From an uncultured Alistipes sp. (lineage in GTDB: Bacteria > Bacteroidota > Bacteroidia > Bacteroidales > Rikenellaceae), in NCBI GenBank assembly GCA_937895825.1, contig CALBKP010000066.1, positions 1 through 22,324 on the forward strand: 22,324 nucleotides of DNA. The letters are read 5' to 3'. Positions 1 to 7,517 of this stretch are shown one piece after another. The notes under the pieces were generated by a model. It did no database searches. It was not told the DNA's origin and was given only the letters and a program-made list of their open reading frames with translations. The translations under genes and the position numbers were made by a program. The first letter of the stretch is position 1; each line of letters opens with the position of its first letter.

Positions 1-2309
1 TCGGTAACAGCCTGGATAGATACCAAATCACCCGTCTTCTCGGTGATGTTGATAGTCTTGACACCCTTACCGCCTCGGTTTGTTACACGATACTCGTCAA
101 GGTCGCTACGCTTACCGTAGCCATTCTCAGAGAGTACCAGCACATCCTTCTTTGCGTCTGGCTCAATGCAAATCATTCCGATTACCTCATCGCCCTCGTC
201 AAGCTCGATACCACGAACACCCTGACCTGTACGACCGATAGGACGAACCTTCTCCTCGTTGAAGCGGATAGCCTTACCACCACGTGCCGCAATCATAATC
301 TCGGCACTACCGCTGGTAATCTTCGCCTCCAGAAGCTGGTCACCCTCGCGGATAACGATGGCATTCACACCATTCTGACGTGGACGAGAGTACTCCTTCA
401 AGCGAGTCTTCTTAACAACACCCTCGCGGGTACACATAACGATGTAGTTGTTGTTGATATACTCCTCATCGCCCAGGTTCTTGGTGTTGATGTAAGCGCG
501 AACAGTATCATCAGGCTCAATCTGGATGATGTTCTGGATAGCACGTCCCTTCGATGAGCGTGCGCCCTCTGGGATGTCATATACCTTGAGCCAATAACAA
601 CGACCTTTTTCTGTGAAGAAGATCATCGTGTTGTGCATTGAAGCCACATAGATGTGCTCAATGAAATCCTCGTCGCGTGTAGCACTACCCTTTACACCTA
701 CACCGCCTCGGTTCTGTGTGCGGTACTCGGCAAGTGGAGTACGCTTGATGTAACCCATATGAGAGATGGTGATAACCATATCGTCATCTGCATAGAAATC
801 CTCTGGGTTGAACTCCTCCGAAGAATATACAATCTCTGTTCGACGTTCATCGCCGTAAGTATTCTTCACCTCGATAAGCTCATCCTTAACGATTTGCAAC
901 TGCATCTCTACACTTGCCAATACATCGTTGAAGTAGTTAATCTGACGCTCCAATTCGGCACGCTCATTCTCCAATTTCTCGACCTCCAAGCCTGTCAATT
1001 GACGCAGACGCATCTCGGTGATTGCCGCAGCCTGAATCTCGCTAAGACCAAAACGCTCCTGCAAAGCCTGCTTTGCCAAATCGTTATTACGAGAGTTTCT
1101 GATAATATGTACAACTTCGTCAATATTATCCTGGGCAATGATAAGACCCTGCACAATATGCATACGCTCCTGCGCCTTCTTCAAATCAAAGCGAGTACGA
1201 CGTACGACAACATCGTGACGATGCTCGATGAAATACTTAATCAAATCCTTAAGATTAAGTAACATCGGACGGCCATTCACAAGCGCAATATTATTTACGG
1301 CAAACGACGTCTGCAACTGTGTATTCTTGAAGAGCGTATTCAACACAACATTGGCCGATGCATCACGCTTAATCTCGATGGCAATACGAGTACCCTGACG
1401 GTCACTCTCATCGTTGATATGCGAGATACCCTCCAACTTCTTCTCATTGACCAACTCGCCGATACGCTTAATCATCTCGGCCTTATTGACCACATAAGGA
1501 ATCTCTGTAACGACAATTGTCTCATGGCCTGTCGGAGAGGTTTCAATTTCGGTGCGGGCACGCATCATCACGCGACCACGGCCTGTAAGTAAAGCCTCCT
1601 TAACGCCCTCATAGCCATAAATCAATGCACCTGTAGGGAAATCGGGGCCCTTCACATACTGCAACAACTCCTCGCAATCGCAATCGGGATTATCCACATA
1701 AGCACAACAAGCATCAACTACCTCACCCAAATTATGAGGAGCCATATTTGTTGCCATACCTACAGCAATACCACTTGCTCCATTTACCAACAGCAAAGGA
1801 ATTTTAGTAGGCAATACAGTTGGCTCTTTGATGGTATCATCGAAGTTGGTAGTCCAATCGATTGTATCCTTGTCAATATCTGCCATTACCTCATCGGTAA
1901 TCTTCTGCATACGAGCCTCGGTATAACGCATTGCAGCAGCCGAGTCACCATCCATAGATCCGAAGTTACCCTGGCCCTCTACGAGCGGATAACGCATAGC
2001 CCAATCCTGAGCCATACGAACCATAGCCTCATACACCGAGCTGTCGCCGTGAGGGTGGAACTTACCGAGCACATCACCGACGATACGCGCACTCTTACGT
2101 GTGGGCTTATCCGAGTAGAGGTTAAGCTCGGCTGACATATCATATAAAATACGACGGTGCACAGGCTTTAAGCCATCGCGCACATCGGGCAGCGCACGCG
2201 ACACAATCACCGACATCGAGTAGTCGATGTATGCCGACTTCATCTGCTCTTCGAGGTTTACCTGGACAATACGTCCAGTCTTGACCTCTGTGTTCAACTC
2301 TTCAGTCAT
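1..2309 (-). CDS. gyrA: DNA gyrase subunit A, C-terminus cut by window edge
   Basis: GyrA is the DNA-breaking and rejoining subunit of gyrase (A2B2), which introduces negative supercoils in the cytoplasm. Reading leftward from the ATG at 2309-2307, the frame stays open to the window edge, about 769 codons. The protein opens MTEELNTEVKTGRIVQVNLE. It has the type IIA breakage-reunion core (SRALPDVRDGLKPVHRR, residues 37-53) and the catalytic tyrosine Y129 in AAMRYTEAR. The quinolone-determining loop HPHGDSSVYE spans 85-94: S90 corresponds to E. coli Ser83, and E94 to Asp87. A degenerate GyrA box (QNRGGVGVKG) near 700-720 starts the C-terminal wrapping domain, which favours GyrA over ParC. The visible part ends in a beta-pinwheel blade (KTINITEKTGDLVSIQAV), so roughly the last blade and tail are missing. 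No frameshift is visible. It has its own promoter, divergent from the GH84 gene. Confidence 0.97.
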   Translation of the reverse strand, partial: MTEELNTEVKTGRIVQVNLEEQMKSAYIDYSMSVIVSRALPDVRDGLKPVHRRILYDMSAELNLYSDKPTRKSARIVGDVLGKFHPHGDSSVYEAMVRMAQDWAMRYPLVEGQGNFGSMDGDSAAAMRYTEARMQKITDEVMADIDKDTIDWTTNFDDTIKEPTVLPTKIPLLLVNGASGIAVGMATNMAPHNLGEVVDACCAYVDNPDCDCEELLQYVKGPDFPTGALIYGYEGVKEALLTGRGRVMMRARTEIETSPTGHETIVVTEIPYVVNKAEMIKRIGELVNEKKLEGISHINDESDRQGTRIAIEIKRDASANVVLNTLFKNTQLQTSFAVNNIALVNGRPMLLNLKDLIKYFIEHRHDVVVRRTRFDLKKAQERMHIVQGLIIAQDNIDEVVHIIRNSRNNDLAKQALQERFGLSEIQAAAITEMRLRQLTGLEVEKLENERAELERQINYFNDVLASVEMQLQIVKDELIEVKNTYGDERRTEIVYSSEEFNPEDFYADDDMVITISHMGYIKRTPLAEYRTQNRGGVGVKGSATRDEDFIEHIYVASMHNTMIFFTEKGRCYWLKVYDIPEGARSSKGRAIQNIIQIEPDDTVRAYINTKNLGDEEYINNNYIVMCTREGVVKKTRLKEYSRPRQNGVNAIVIREGDQLLEAKITSGSAEIMIAARGGKAIRFNEEKVRPIGRTGQGVRGIELDEGDEVIGMICIEPDAKKDVLVLSENGYGKRSDLDEYRVTNRGGKGVKTINITEKTGDLVSIQAVT

Positions 2310-2379
2310 ACTCTCAATAATATTGTTTTTTGTCTTATACTCCTATTTCTTACACCTATATATTATATATATAGACGTG

Positions 2380-2411
2380 CAAATTTACGCTTTATTTTCG
2401 ATTTAAGCAAC
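2380..2411 (-). promoter_or_regulatory. gyrA promoter
   Basis: Reading the minus strand, GTTG (2411-2408) is followed after 20 nt by TAAATTTG (2387-2380). This matches the Bacteroidetes sigma-70 form TTTG-N19-21-TAnnTTTG, with one mismatch in the -33 box. The predicted transcript would start near 2373, giving a leader of about 65 nt. Confidence 0.6.
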
Positions 2412-2596
2412 ACTTAAACTAAAAAAAGTGATGTGCGAACCGTAACCTTTTTGTGAAATATCGCCGTAATGCCCATTTTTAGGCGATTTGAGCGCGTTTA
2501 AACTCTTTGTCGTGGGTATGTCGGGGCACGAATGAAGCTTATATCGCGGCAACATCCCTCGCGATGACATGCTATGCAATTGTGTAGGCATATTTT

Positions 2597-2627
2597 TTTG
2601 CCATTTTTACTTTTATTGTTATCTTTG
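2597..2627 (+). promoter_or_regulatory. GH84 gene promoter
   Basis: TTTG (2597-2600), a 19-nt spacer and TATCTTTG (2620-2627) match the Bacteroidetes promoter exactly. The start would be near 2634, leaving a leader of about 35 nt. A five-codon frame, ATG AAC TAT GAC TAA (2662-2676), overlaps the true start in another frame; whether it is translated is unknown. Confidence 0.75.
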
Positions 2628-2668
2628 CCCACGTATGAGAATAAACCTATAAACTTAGAAAATGAACT

Positions 2669-5179
2669 ATGACTAAATTCTTAAAATCTTTTAGCTTGCT
2701 TCTACTCTCTATGGCAATGCTGTCAAGCGTAATGGCACAGGATCTGCAATCGCAGCGTGGCGAGTCGCAGGATCTCGGCCAGATACTTGGCCATAAGGTA
2801 GATCGTGGTGGCTTAGTTATTAACCCACTCCCTCATGATATCGTGCAGATGGAGTGTGATGGCGTTGATATCAGTCAAGGTGTGAAACTTGTAGGCGAGG
2901 CTAAGAACTACGCCGAGGAACTCGACTTTCTTACGGAGGATAAGCGTGGTGCGAAGCTTAAGGTGTCGTTTTACAAGGGTAAGAGGGTGGTGACGACCGA
3001 CGTGAGAGTTATATCGCCAGGAGGTTATATCCTTAAGCTTGCTAAAGGTGTAATCGACATCGCCGCCTATGACGATGCAGGTGCGTTCTATGCTATTCAG
3101 ACCCTGCGTCAGATTGCTGAGAGTCCCATATCGGCTGAGGGCAATCTTCCCGCAATGACAATCTACGACTGGCCAGATTTGGGGTACCGTGGCGTTGTTG
3201 AGGGCTTCTATGGCGAGCCTTGGTCGCACGAGACACGTCTCTCGCTTATCGACTTCTACGGCCGCTTCAAGATGAACTACTATGTATATGGCCCTAAGGA
3301 TGATCCCTACCACTCGTCGCCCTACTGGCGCGAGGAGTATCCCGCTGAGGAGGCTAAGGAGATTAGTGAGCTTGTTGAGGCGTGCAAGCGTAACCGTGTA
3401 CACTTCGTATGGGCTATCCACCCAGGTAAGGATATCAAGTGGGAGGAGTCTGATATAAAGAACCTTATTAATAAGTTCGAGGCGATGTATCAGCTTGGCG
3501 TGCGTGCCTTTGCTGTCCACTTCGACGATATCGAGGGTGCTGGTACAAATCCATACTACCAGACAGAGTTGATGAATATTCTAAACGATGATTTCGTAAA
3601 GGTAAAGGGCGATGTTGAGCCACTTATTGTCTGTCCTACGGAGTATACTCGCCTGTGGGCTAACCCCTCGGAGCATGGCAGCTTGATGATATATGGTAGC
3701 GAGCTCGACCCCTCGATTGATGTCTTCTGGACGGGTGATGCCGTATGTAGCAATATGACGGAGTCAACGATGGAGTGGATTGGTTCGCGTATCAAGCGCC
3801 CTGCGCTCTTCTGGTGGAACTTCCCCGTTACGGACTATGCCCGCCATATCGTTATGCAGGGCCCTGTTTATGGCCTTGCATCGACGATGGATTACACAAA
3901 GACACGTGGTATCGTCAGCAACCCTATGGAGCATGGTGAGGCCTCGAAGTTGGCGTTGTATAGCACGGCCGACTATGCGTGGAACGTTGCGGGTTACAAC
4001 CCCATGGACAGCTGGGAGCGTGCTATCGAGTGCGTAGCGCCCGAGGTTAAGGAGGCATATCGCATCTTCGCTATCCATTCGTGCGACACGGAGACGGGCT
4101 ACCGCCGCCTGGAGTCGTGGGAGACCGAGACATTCGTGATGGAGGAGTATACCGAGGAGCTCGCTGCAAAGCTCAAGGCTGAGTTGGAGCGTATCGTTCG
4201 TGTGCCTGCCGAGATGGAGGCAATGGAGAATAAGGCTCTCCTTGAGGAGCTTCGCCCTTGGTTGGTGGAGTTCGAGAAGCTCGGTGTGCGTTGCTTGAAG
4301 GCTATTGAGGCGTTGGAGCTCTATCGTTCCGGTGACTACGAGGCATTTTGGGCTGCCTACGTCGAGAACCTTATGTCGGAGGAGGATGTTGTGGCGTTCG
4401 ATGCTCACCGTGTGGGTACGATGAAGTTGCAGCCCTTCTACGAGCGTTTGATGGATGCTATGGCAGCGGCATATTACGAAACGCTCAGCGGTCAGAAGTC
4501 ATCGACACTTTCGGCTGCTGGTAGCTATCGCTCATTGGCAGCACCACAGGCTAAATATATGTTCGATAACGACCCTGAGACATACTACCACTCGGGTCAG
4601 GCGCAGCGTACCGACGACTTCGTGGCTGCAGATATGGGCATTGTGCGCGAGGTGCGCGAGGTGCGTATCATCCAGGGTCGTAACTCGGTGGATGATGTCG
4701 ACTACTTCGACCATGTGATAGTTGAGTACTCGGCCGATGGTAAGGAGTGGAAGGAGCTCACAGAACCTTTGCAGGGTGTCTACGACATTGAGTGGAAGGG
4801 TGAGCCCTTCGAGGCACGCTATGTGGGTATCCGTAAGCTGGAGTCTAAGAAGCGTAACTGGTTGGCTATCCGCTCGTTCGATATTAACCCAGTGACCGAG
4901 GCAGAGTATGGTGCGGATGGTAATCCATTTACGATGCTTGAGGTTGAGGGCGTTGCTTCGTTTGGTGTTGAGGAGTCTAAGCGCGAGTGTCGTTGTGTGG
5001 CGATGCTTGGCGGTGTTGAGGGTGCTACGTACAGACTCCTTGCAGAGGATGGTTCGGTGGTACGTGAGGGTAGCATTGAGAAGCCACTGTTTGTTATCGA
5101 CGACCTTGCAGGCGTTGCATCGGTCGAGTTTGCGGGCGTAGATAAGATCTTCGAGGTACTCTTCTTAGATAGAGAGTAA
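2669..5179 (+). CDS. Secreted GH84 beta-N-acetylglucosaminidase (O-GlcNAcase type)
   Basis: This 836-residue enzyme should hydrolyse beta-linked GlcNAc by substrate-assisted catalysis, outside the cytoplasm. A Sec signal peptide (MTKFLKSFSLLLLSMAMLSS, cleavage near MAQ, residues 22-24) has no lipobox cysteine, so a periplasmic or secreted protein fits. An N-terminal GH20b-like domain (about 48-155, ending DDAGAFYAIQTLRQI) precedes the GH84 barrel (about 170-460), which starts YRGVVEGFYGEPWS. The catalytic aspartate pair is D286-D287 in HFDDIEG. N384 (WWNFPVTDY) and N418 (SNPMEHGEASK) fit the active-site asparagines of the family. A helical region follows, then an F5/8 type C (discoidin-like) domain (about 611-740), then about 95 residues I cannot assign. 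The architecture resembles BT4395 of Bacteroides thetaiotaomicron. Host glycans or glycoproteins are likely substrates, by inference. No SusC/D pair or regulator is adjacent, so it is not part of a polysaccharide utilisation locus in this window. Confidence 0.93.
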   Translation: MTKFLKSFSLLLLSMAMLSSVMAQDLQSQRGESQDLGQILGHKVDRGGLVINPLPHDIVQMECDGVDISQGVKLVGEAKNYAEELDFLTEDKRGAKLKVSFYKGKRVVTTDVRVISPGGYILKLAKGVIDIAAYDDAGAFYAIQTLRQIAESPISAEGNLPAMTIYDWPDLGYRGVVEGFYGEPWSHETRLSLIDFYGRFKMNYYVYGPKDDPYHSSPYWREEYPAEEAKEISELVEACKRNRVHFVWAIHPGKDIKWEESDIKNLINKFEAMYQLGVRAFAVHFDDIEGAGTNPYYQTELMNILNDDFVKVKGDVEPLIVCPTEYTRLWANPSEHGSLMIYGSELDPSIDVFWTGDAVCSNMTESTMEWIGSRIKRPALFWWNFPVTDYARHIVMQGPVYGLASTMDYTKTRGIVSNPMEHGEASKLALYSTADYAWNVAGYNPMDSWERAIECVAPEVKEAYRIFAIHSCDTETGYRRLESWETETFVMEEYTEELAAKLKAELERIVRVPAEMEAMENKALLEELRPWLVEFEKLGVRCLKAIEALELYRSGDYEAFWAAYVENLMSEEDVVAFDAHRVGTMKLQPFYERLMDAMAAAYYETLSGQKSSTLSAAGSYRSLAAPQAKYMFDNDPETYYHSGQAQRTDDFVAADMGIVREVREVRIIQGRNSVDDVDYFDHVIVEYSADGKEWKELTEPLQGVYDIEWKGEPFEARYVGIRKLESKKRNWLAIRSFDINPVTEAEYGADGNPFTMLEVEGVASFGVEESKRECRCVAMLGGVEGATYRLLAEDGSVVREGSIEKPLFVIDDLAGVASVEFAGVDKIFEVLFLDRE

Positions 5180-5204
5180 CTGTCGCGTGATAGCGTAAAA
5201 ATTT

Positions 5205-5236
5205 ATGGCTGAGTCTTCAAGACTCAGCCATTTTTT
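5205..5236. terminator. Bidirectional terminator between GH84 and deoD genes
   Basis: ATGGCTGAGTCTT (5205-5217) and AAGACTCAGCCAT (5219-5231) are perfect 13-base reverse complements around one central base, followed by six T (5231-5236). On the minus strand the stem is followed by AAATTTTT, so it can also stop leftward transcripts from deoD. Confidence 0.85.
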
Positions 5237-5248
5237 ATACCATTAATC

Positions 5249-5265
5249 GTGGCACATGGTGCCAC
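5249..5265. repeat. Inverted repeat, 7 bp, 3-nt loop
   Basis: GTGGCAC (5249-5255) and GTGCCAC (5259-5265) are perfect complements around ATG. There is no T-run on either side, so it is not a classical terminator. It lies in the 3' region of deoD transcripts and may stabilise the RNA end or assist termination. Confidence 0.55.
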
Positions 5266-5268
5266 TCA

Positions 5269-5289
5269 TTACTAATTGCTAATTAGTAA
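5269..5289. repeat. Inverted repeat, 9 bp, next to deoD stop
   Basis: TTACTAATT (5269-5277) and AATTAGTAA (5281-5289) are perfect complements around GCT. The repeat begins directly after the deoD stop codon (5293-5291). The stem is AT-rich and weak as RNA, so its role is unclear. Confidence 0.5.
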
Positions 5290-5290
5290 G

Positions 5291-6004
5291 TTAGATAATG
5301 TCAAACGCAATCTTCATCATATTGGTAAACGATGTCTGACGCTCTTCGGCCGAGCATGCTGTGCCGTGTACCAACGAGTCAGAAATGGTGCAGATGCATA
5401 GTGCGCTCTTGCCGGCACGTGCTGCGTTCATGTAGAGTGCCGTGGCCTCCATCTCAACTGCCAGTACCCCCATCTTCTGCCACTGTCTCCAGCTCTCAGA
5501 ATCATCGCCATAGAATACGTCGCTGGCAAGGATGTTACCCACCTTGTAGGGGATGTTAAGCTCCTCGGCCTTAGCTGCTGCCGCGCGCAAAAGTTCGAAG
5601 TCGGCAATAGGTGCGAAGGTGCCAGGGAGGTTGAACTGTGAACCGTAGTTAGAGTCGGTGCATGAACCCATGCCGAAGACTACGTCGCCAAGCTTAAGGT
5701 CGGGATGATATGCTCCTGCCGAGCCGCAACGGATGATGCGCTTAACGTCGTAGAAGTTGAAGAGTTCGTAGGTGTAGATACCAATCGAAGGGATGCCCAT
5801 GCCGTGTCCCTGAACAGATACGCGCTTACCCTTGTAAGTGCCTGTGAATCCGAGCATGCCGCGCACGTTGTTGTACTGCACGGGGTTCTCCAAGAAGTTC
5901 TCGGCCATAAACTTAGCACGCAATGGGTCGCCGGCCATAATCACTCTATCGGCTATTTCACCATATTGTGCCCCAATGTGGGGCGTAGGGGTCTTACCTG
6001 CCAT
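5291..6004 (-). CDS. deoD: Purine nucleoside phosphorylase, DeoD type
   Basis: DeoD cleaves purine (deoxy)ribonucleosides with phosphate to the base and (deoxy)ribose-1-phosphate, in cytoplasmic purine salvage. The 237-residue length is usual for the hexameric DeoD family. Family landmarks are TPHIGA near the N-terminus, the phosphate-binding GDPLRAK (25-31), NNVRGMLGFTGTYKG (45-59), GHGMGIPS (66-73) and the ribose-binding VEMEA (183-187). The catalytic pair is D209 (TISDSLVHG) and R222 (AEERQTSF), matching E. coli Asp204 and Arg217. The ATG at 6004 gives the full conserved N-terminus. It is a single-gene unit with an exact-consensus promoter. Confidence 0.95.
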   Translation of the reverse strand: MAGKTPTPHIGAQYGEIADRVIMAGDPLRAKFMAENFLENPVQYNNVRGMLGFTGTYKGKRVSVQGHGMGIPSIGIYTYELFNFYDVKRIIRCGSAGAYHPDLKLGDVVFGMGSCTDSNYGSQFNLPGTFAPIADFELLRAAAAKAEELNIPYKVGNILASDVFYGDDSESWRQWQKMGVLAVEMEATALYMNAARAGKSALCICTISDSLVHGTACSAEERQTSFTNMMKIAFDII

Positions 6005-6050
6005 AATATTCTTCGTTTATGTGGTTATAATTTTCTATCCTTCTATCTTA

Positions 6051-6081
6051 CAAAGATAGGTAAATTTGGTGTGTTAGCAAA
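6051..6081 (-). promoter_or_regulatory. deoD promoter
   Basis: On the minus strand TTTG (6081-6078), 19 nt and TATCTTTG (6058-6051) match the Bacteroidetes consensus exactly. The predicted leader is about 40 nt and AT-rich. Confidence 0.75.
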
Positions 6082-6128
6082 ATAATGATGCAAAAATTTT
6101 ACCATGATAAGAAAAAACTCCCTGTCGA

Positions 6129-6160
6129 TTTGGAGGTTTTATATTAAATATGTATCTTCG
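6129..6160 (+). promoter_or_regulatory. Promoter of the cysteine desulfidase-aldehyde dehydrogenase pair
   Basis: TTTG (6129-6132), a 20-nt spacer and TATCTTCG (6153-6160) match the Bacteroidetes form with one mismatch in the -7 box. It is divergent from the deoD promoter, with about 47 bp between the two -33 boxes. I see no other promoter before the aldehyde dehydrogenase. Confidence 0.6.
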
Positions 6161-6208
6161 TATGATAAAATGGCTGATAACCCAAAAGATAACTAAAACT
6201 ACAAATAT

Positions 6209-7513
6209 ATGAACTACCAATTTACTGCCGAGGAGCGTAAAGAGATTATCGCTCTGATGAATCGCGAAATCGTGCCCGCAATAGGTTGTACCGAGCCTAT
6301 AGCCGTGGCGTTGTGCGTAGCTAAGGCTACGGAGACATTGGGCTGCTGCCCCGAGCGTATCGAGGCACGTCTCAGTGCCAATGTGCTTAAGAATGCCATG
6401 GGCGTAGGTATCCCCGGCACGGGAATGACGGGACTTCCCATCGCTATGGCCTTGGGTGCTCTTGTGGGTAAGTCGGAATATGAATTAGAGGTGTTGAAGG
6501 ATGCTGACAAGGATGCCGTAGAGCGCGGAAAGAAGATGATTGATGAGAAGCGTATCGCGGTAGATTTGAAGTATAATATCACCGAGAAGCTATATATCGA
6601 GGTCGAGGTATTTGCCGGTGGCGCAAGTGCTATGGCAATCATCTCGGGTGGCCACACACGCTTTGTACATGTGTCAAGCTGTGGCGAGGTGCTCTTCAGT
6701 GCTGAGGCCGCTACGGGCGATGGTAACGATGCGCCAGAGCAGAAGGATCCCGAGCTCACGCTACGTCGTGTGTGGGACTTTGCGATGACTGCTCCGCTCG
6801 AGGAGGTAGAGTTTATCCTTGAGGCTAAGCGATTGAATATGAATGCTGCGTATGAGTCGCTTAAGGGTGAGTATGGCCACGCTATTGGTAAGTTGTTCCG
6901 TGCTGAGTCGGAGCGTAATATCATGGGCGACACGCTCCACTGCCAGATTGTTGGTATGACCACTGCAGCGTGCGATGCCCGTATGGCCGGAGCTATGATT
7001 CCGGTTATGAGTAACTCGGGAAGTGGTAACCAAGGCCTTACGTCGACAGTCCCCGTTGTCGTTTATGGTGAGCAGTGCAACGCCTCGCGCGAGCAGATGG
7101 TGCGTGCGTTGGTGCTCAGTCACCTCGCGGTTATTTATATCAAGCAGAGCCTTGGTCGTCTATCGGCTCTTTGTGGTTGCGTTGTTGCGGCTACTGGCTC
7201 GTCGTGTGGTATCACGTACCTTATGGGTGGCGGCTATGAGGAGGTAACAAAGGCTGTGAAGAATATGATTGCCAACCTCACTGGTATGATTTGTGATGGA
7301 GCCAAGCCATCGTGCGCGATGAAGTGTGCATCGGGTGTATCGACCGCTGTGGTATCGGCACTTATGGCTATGAATAACCGATGGGTTAAGTCCGTTGAGG
7401 GTATCATCGACGACGATGTCGATCGCTCGATTCGTAACCTTACGGATATTGGCCGCGATGCTATGACGCATACCGACGCAATGATTCTTCGTATAATGAC
7501 ATCAAAGAGTTAA
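6209..7513 (+). CDS. L-cysteine desulfidase family protein (UPF0597 / YhaM-like)
   Basis: This 434-residue protein belongs to the UPF0597 / serine dehydratase-alpha-like family. The family includes E. coli CyuA (YhaM) and the archaeal [4Fe-4S] L-cysteine desulfidase, which degrade L-cysteine to pyruvate, sulfide and ammonia. GCTEP (C27) and SNSGSGNQG (268-276) are family hallmarks. Cysteines C322/C324, C333, C362, C369 and C373 cluster near the C-terminus. The C322-C362-C369 spacing (40 and 7) agrees with my recollection of the cluster ligands in the archaeal enzyme, and C27 would be the catalytic or fourth cysteine. The expected location is the cytoplasm. The next gene starts 4 nt after its stop, so the two are probably co-translated. 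Substrate assignment is by family only; other serine- or cysteine-like substrates are possible. Confidence 0.85.
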   Translation: MNYQFTAEERKEIIALMNREIVPAIGCTEPIAVALCVAKATETLGCCPERIEARLSANVLKNAMGVGIPGTGMTGLPIAMALGALVGKSEYELEVLKDADKDAVERGKKMIDEKRIAVDLKYNITEKLYIEVEVFAGGASAMAIISGGHTRFVHVSSCGEVLFSAEAATGDGNDAPEQKDPELTLRRVWDFAMTAPLEEVEFILEAKRLNMNAAYESLKGEYGHAIGKLFRAESERNIMGDTLHCQIVGMTTAACDARMAGAMIPVMSNSGSGNQGLTSTVPVVVYGEQCNASREQMVRALVLSHLAVIYIKQSLGRLSALCGCVVAATGSSCGITYLMGGGYEEVTKAVKNMIANLTGMICDGAKPSCAMKCASGVSTAVVSALMAMNNRWVKSVEGIIDDDVDRSIRNLTDIGRDAMTHTDAMILRIMTSKS

Positions 7514-7517
7514 CCGA

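Larger units (their letters stand above)
2310..2668. other. Divergent intergenic region gyrA / GH84
   Basis: This 359-bp gap separates two divergent genes and holds one promoter for each. Between the promoters there is a 6-bp inverted repeat, ATCGCG (2543-2548) / CGCGAT (2560-2565), which could be an operator, but nothing else supports that. A 62-codon leftward frame (2403-2591) has no recognisable content. I see no RNA gene here. Confidence 0.6.

Noticed and set aside
654..1262. Rightward 202-codon frame inside gyrA
   Set aside because: It lies wholly opposite the clear gyrA frame and its Leu/Cys-rich translation has no family character.
2403..2591. Leftward 62-codon frame between gyrA and the GH84 gene
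   Set aside because: No recognisable content, no promoter, and it would sit across the region that holds the gyrA promoter.
2813..3520. Leftward 235-codon frame opposite the GH84 gene
   Set aside because: It is the antisense shadow of the GH84 N-terminal and catalytic domains, which carry all expected motifs.
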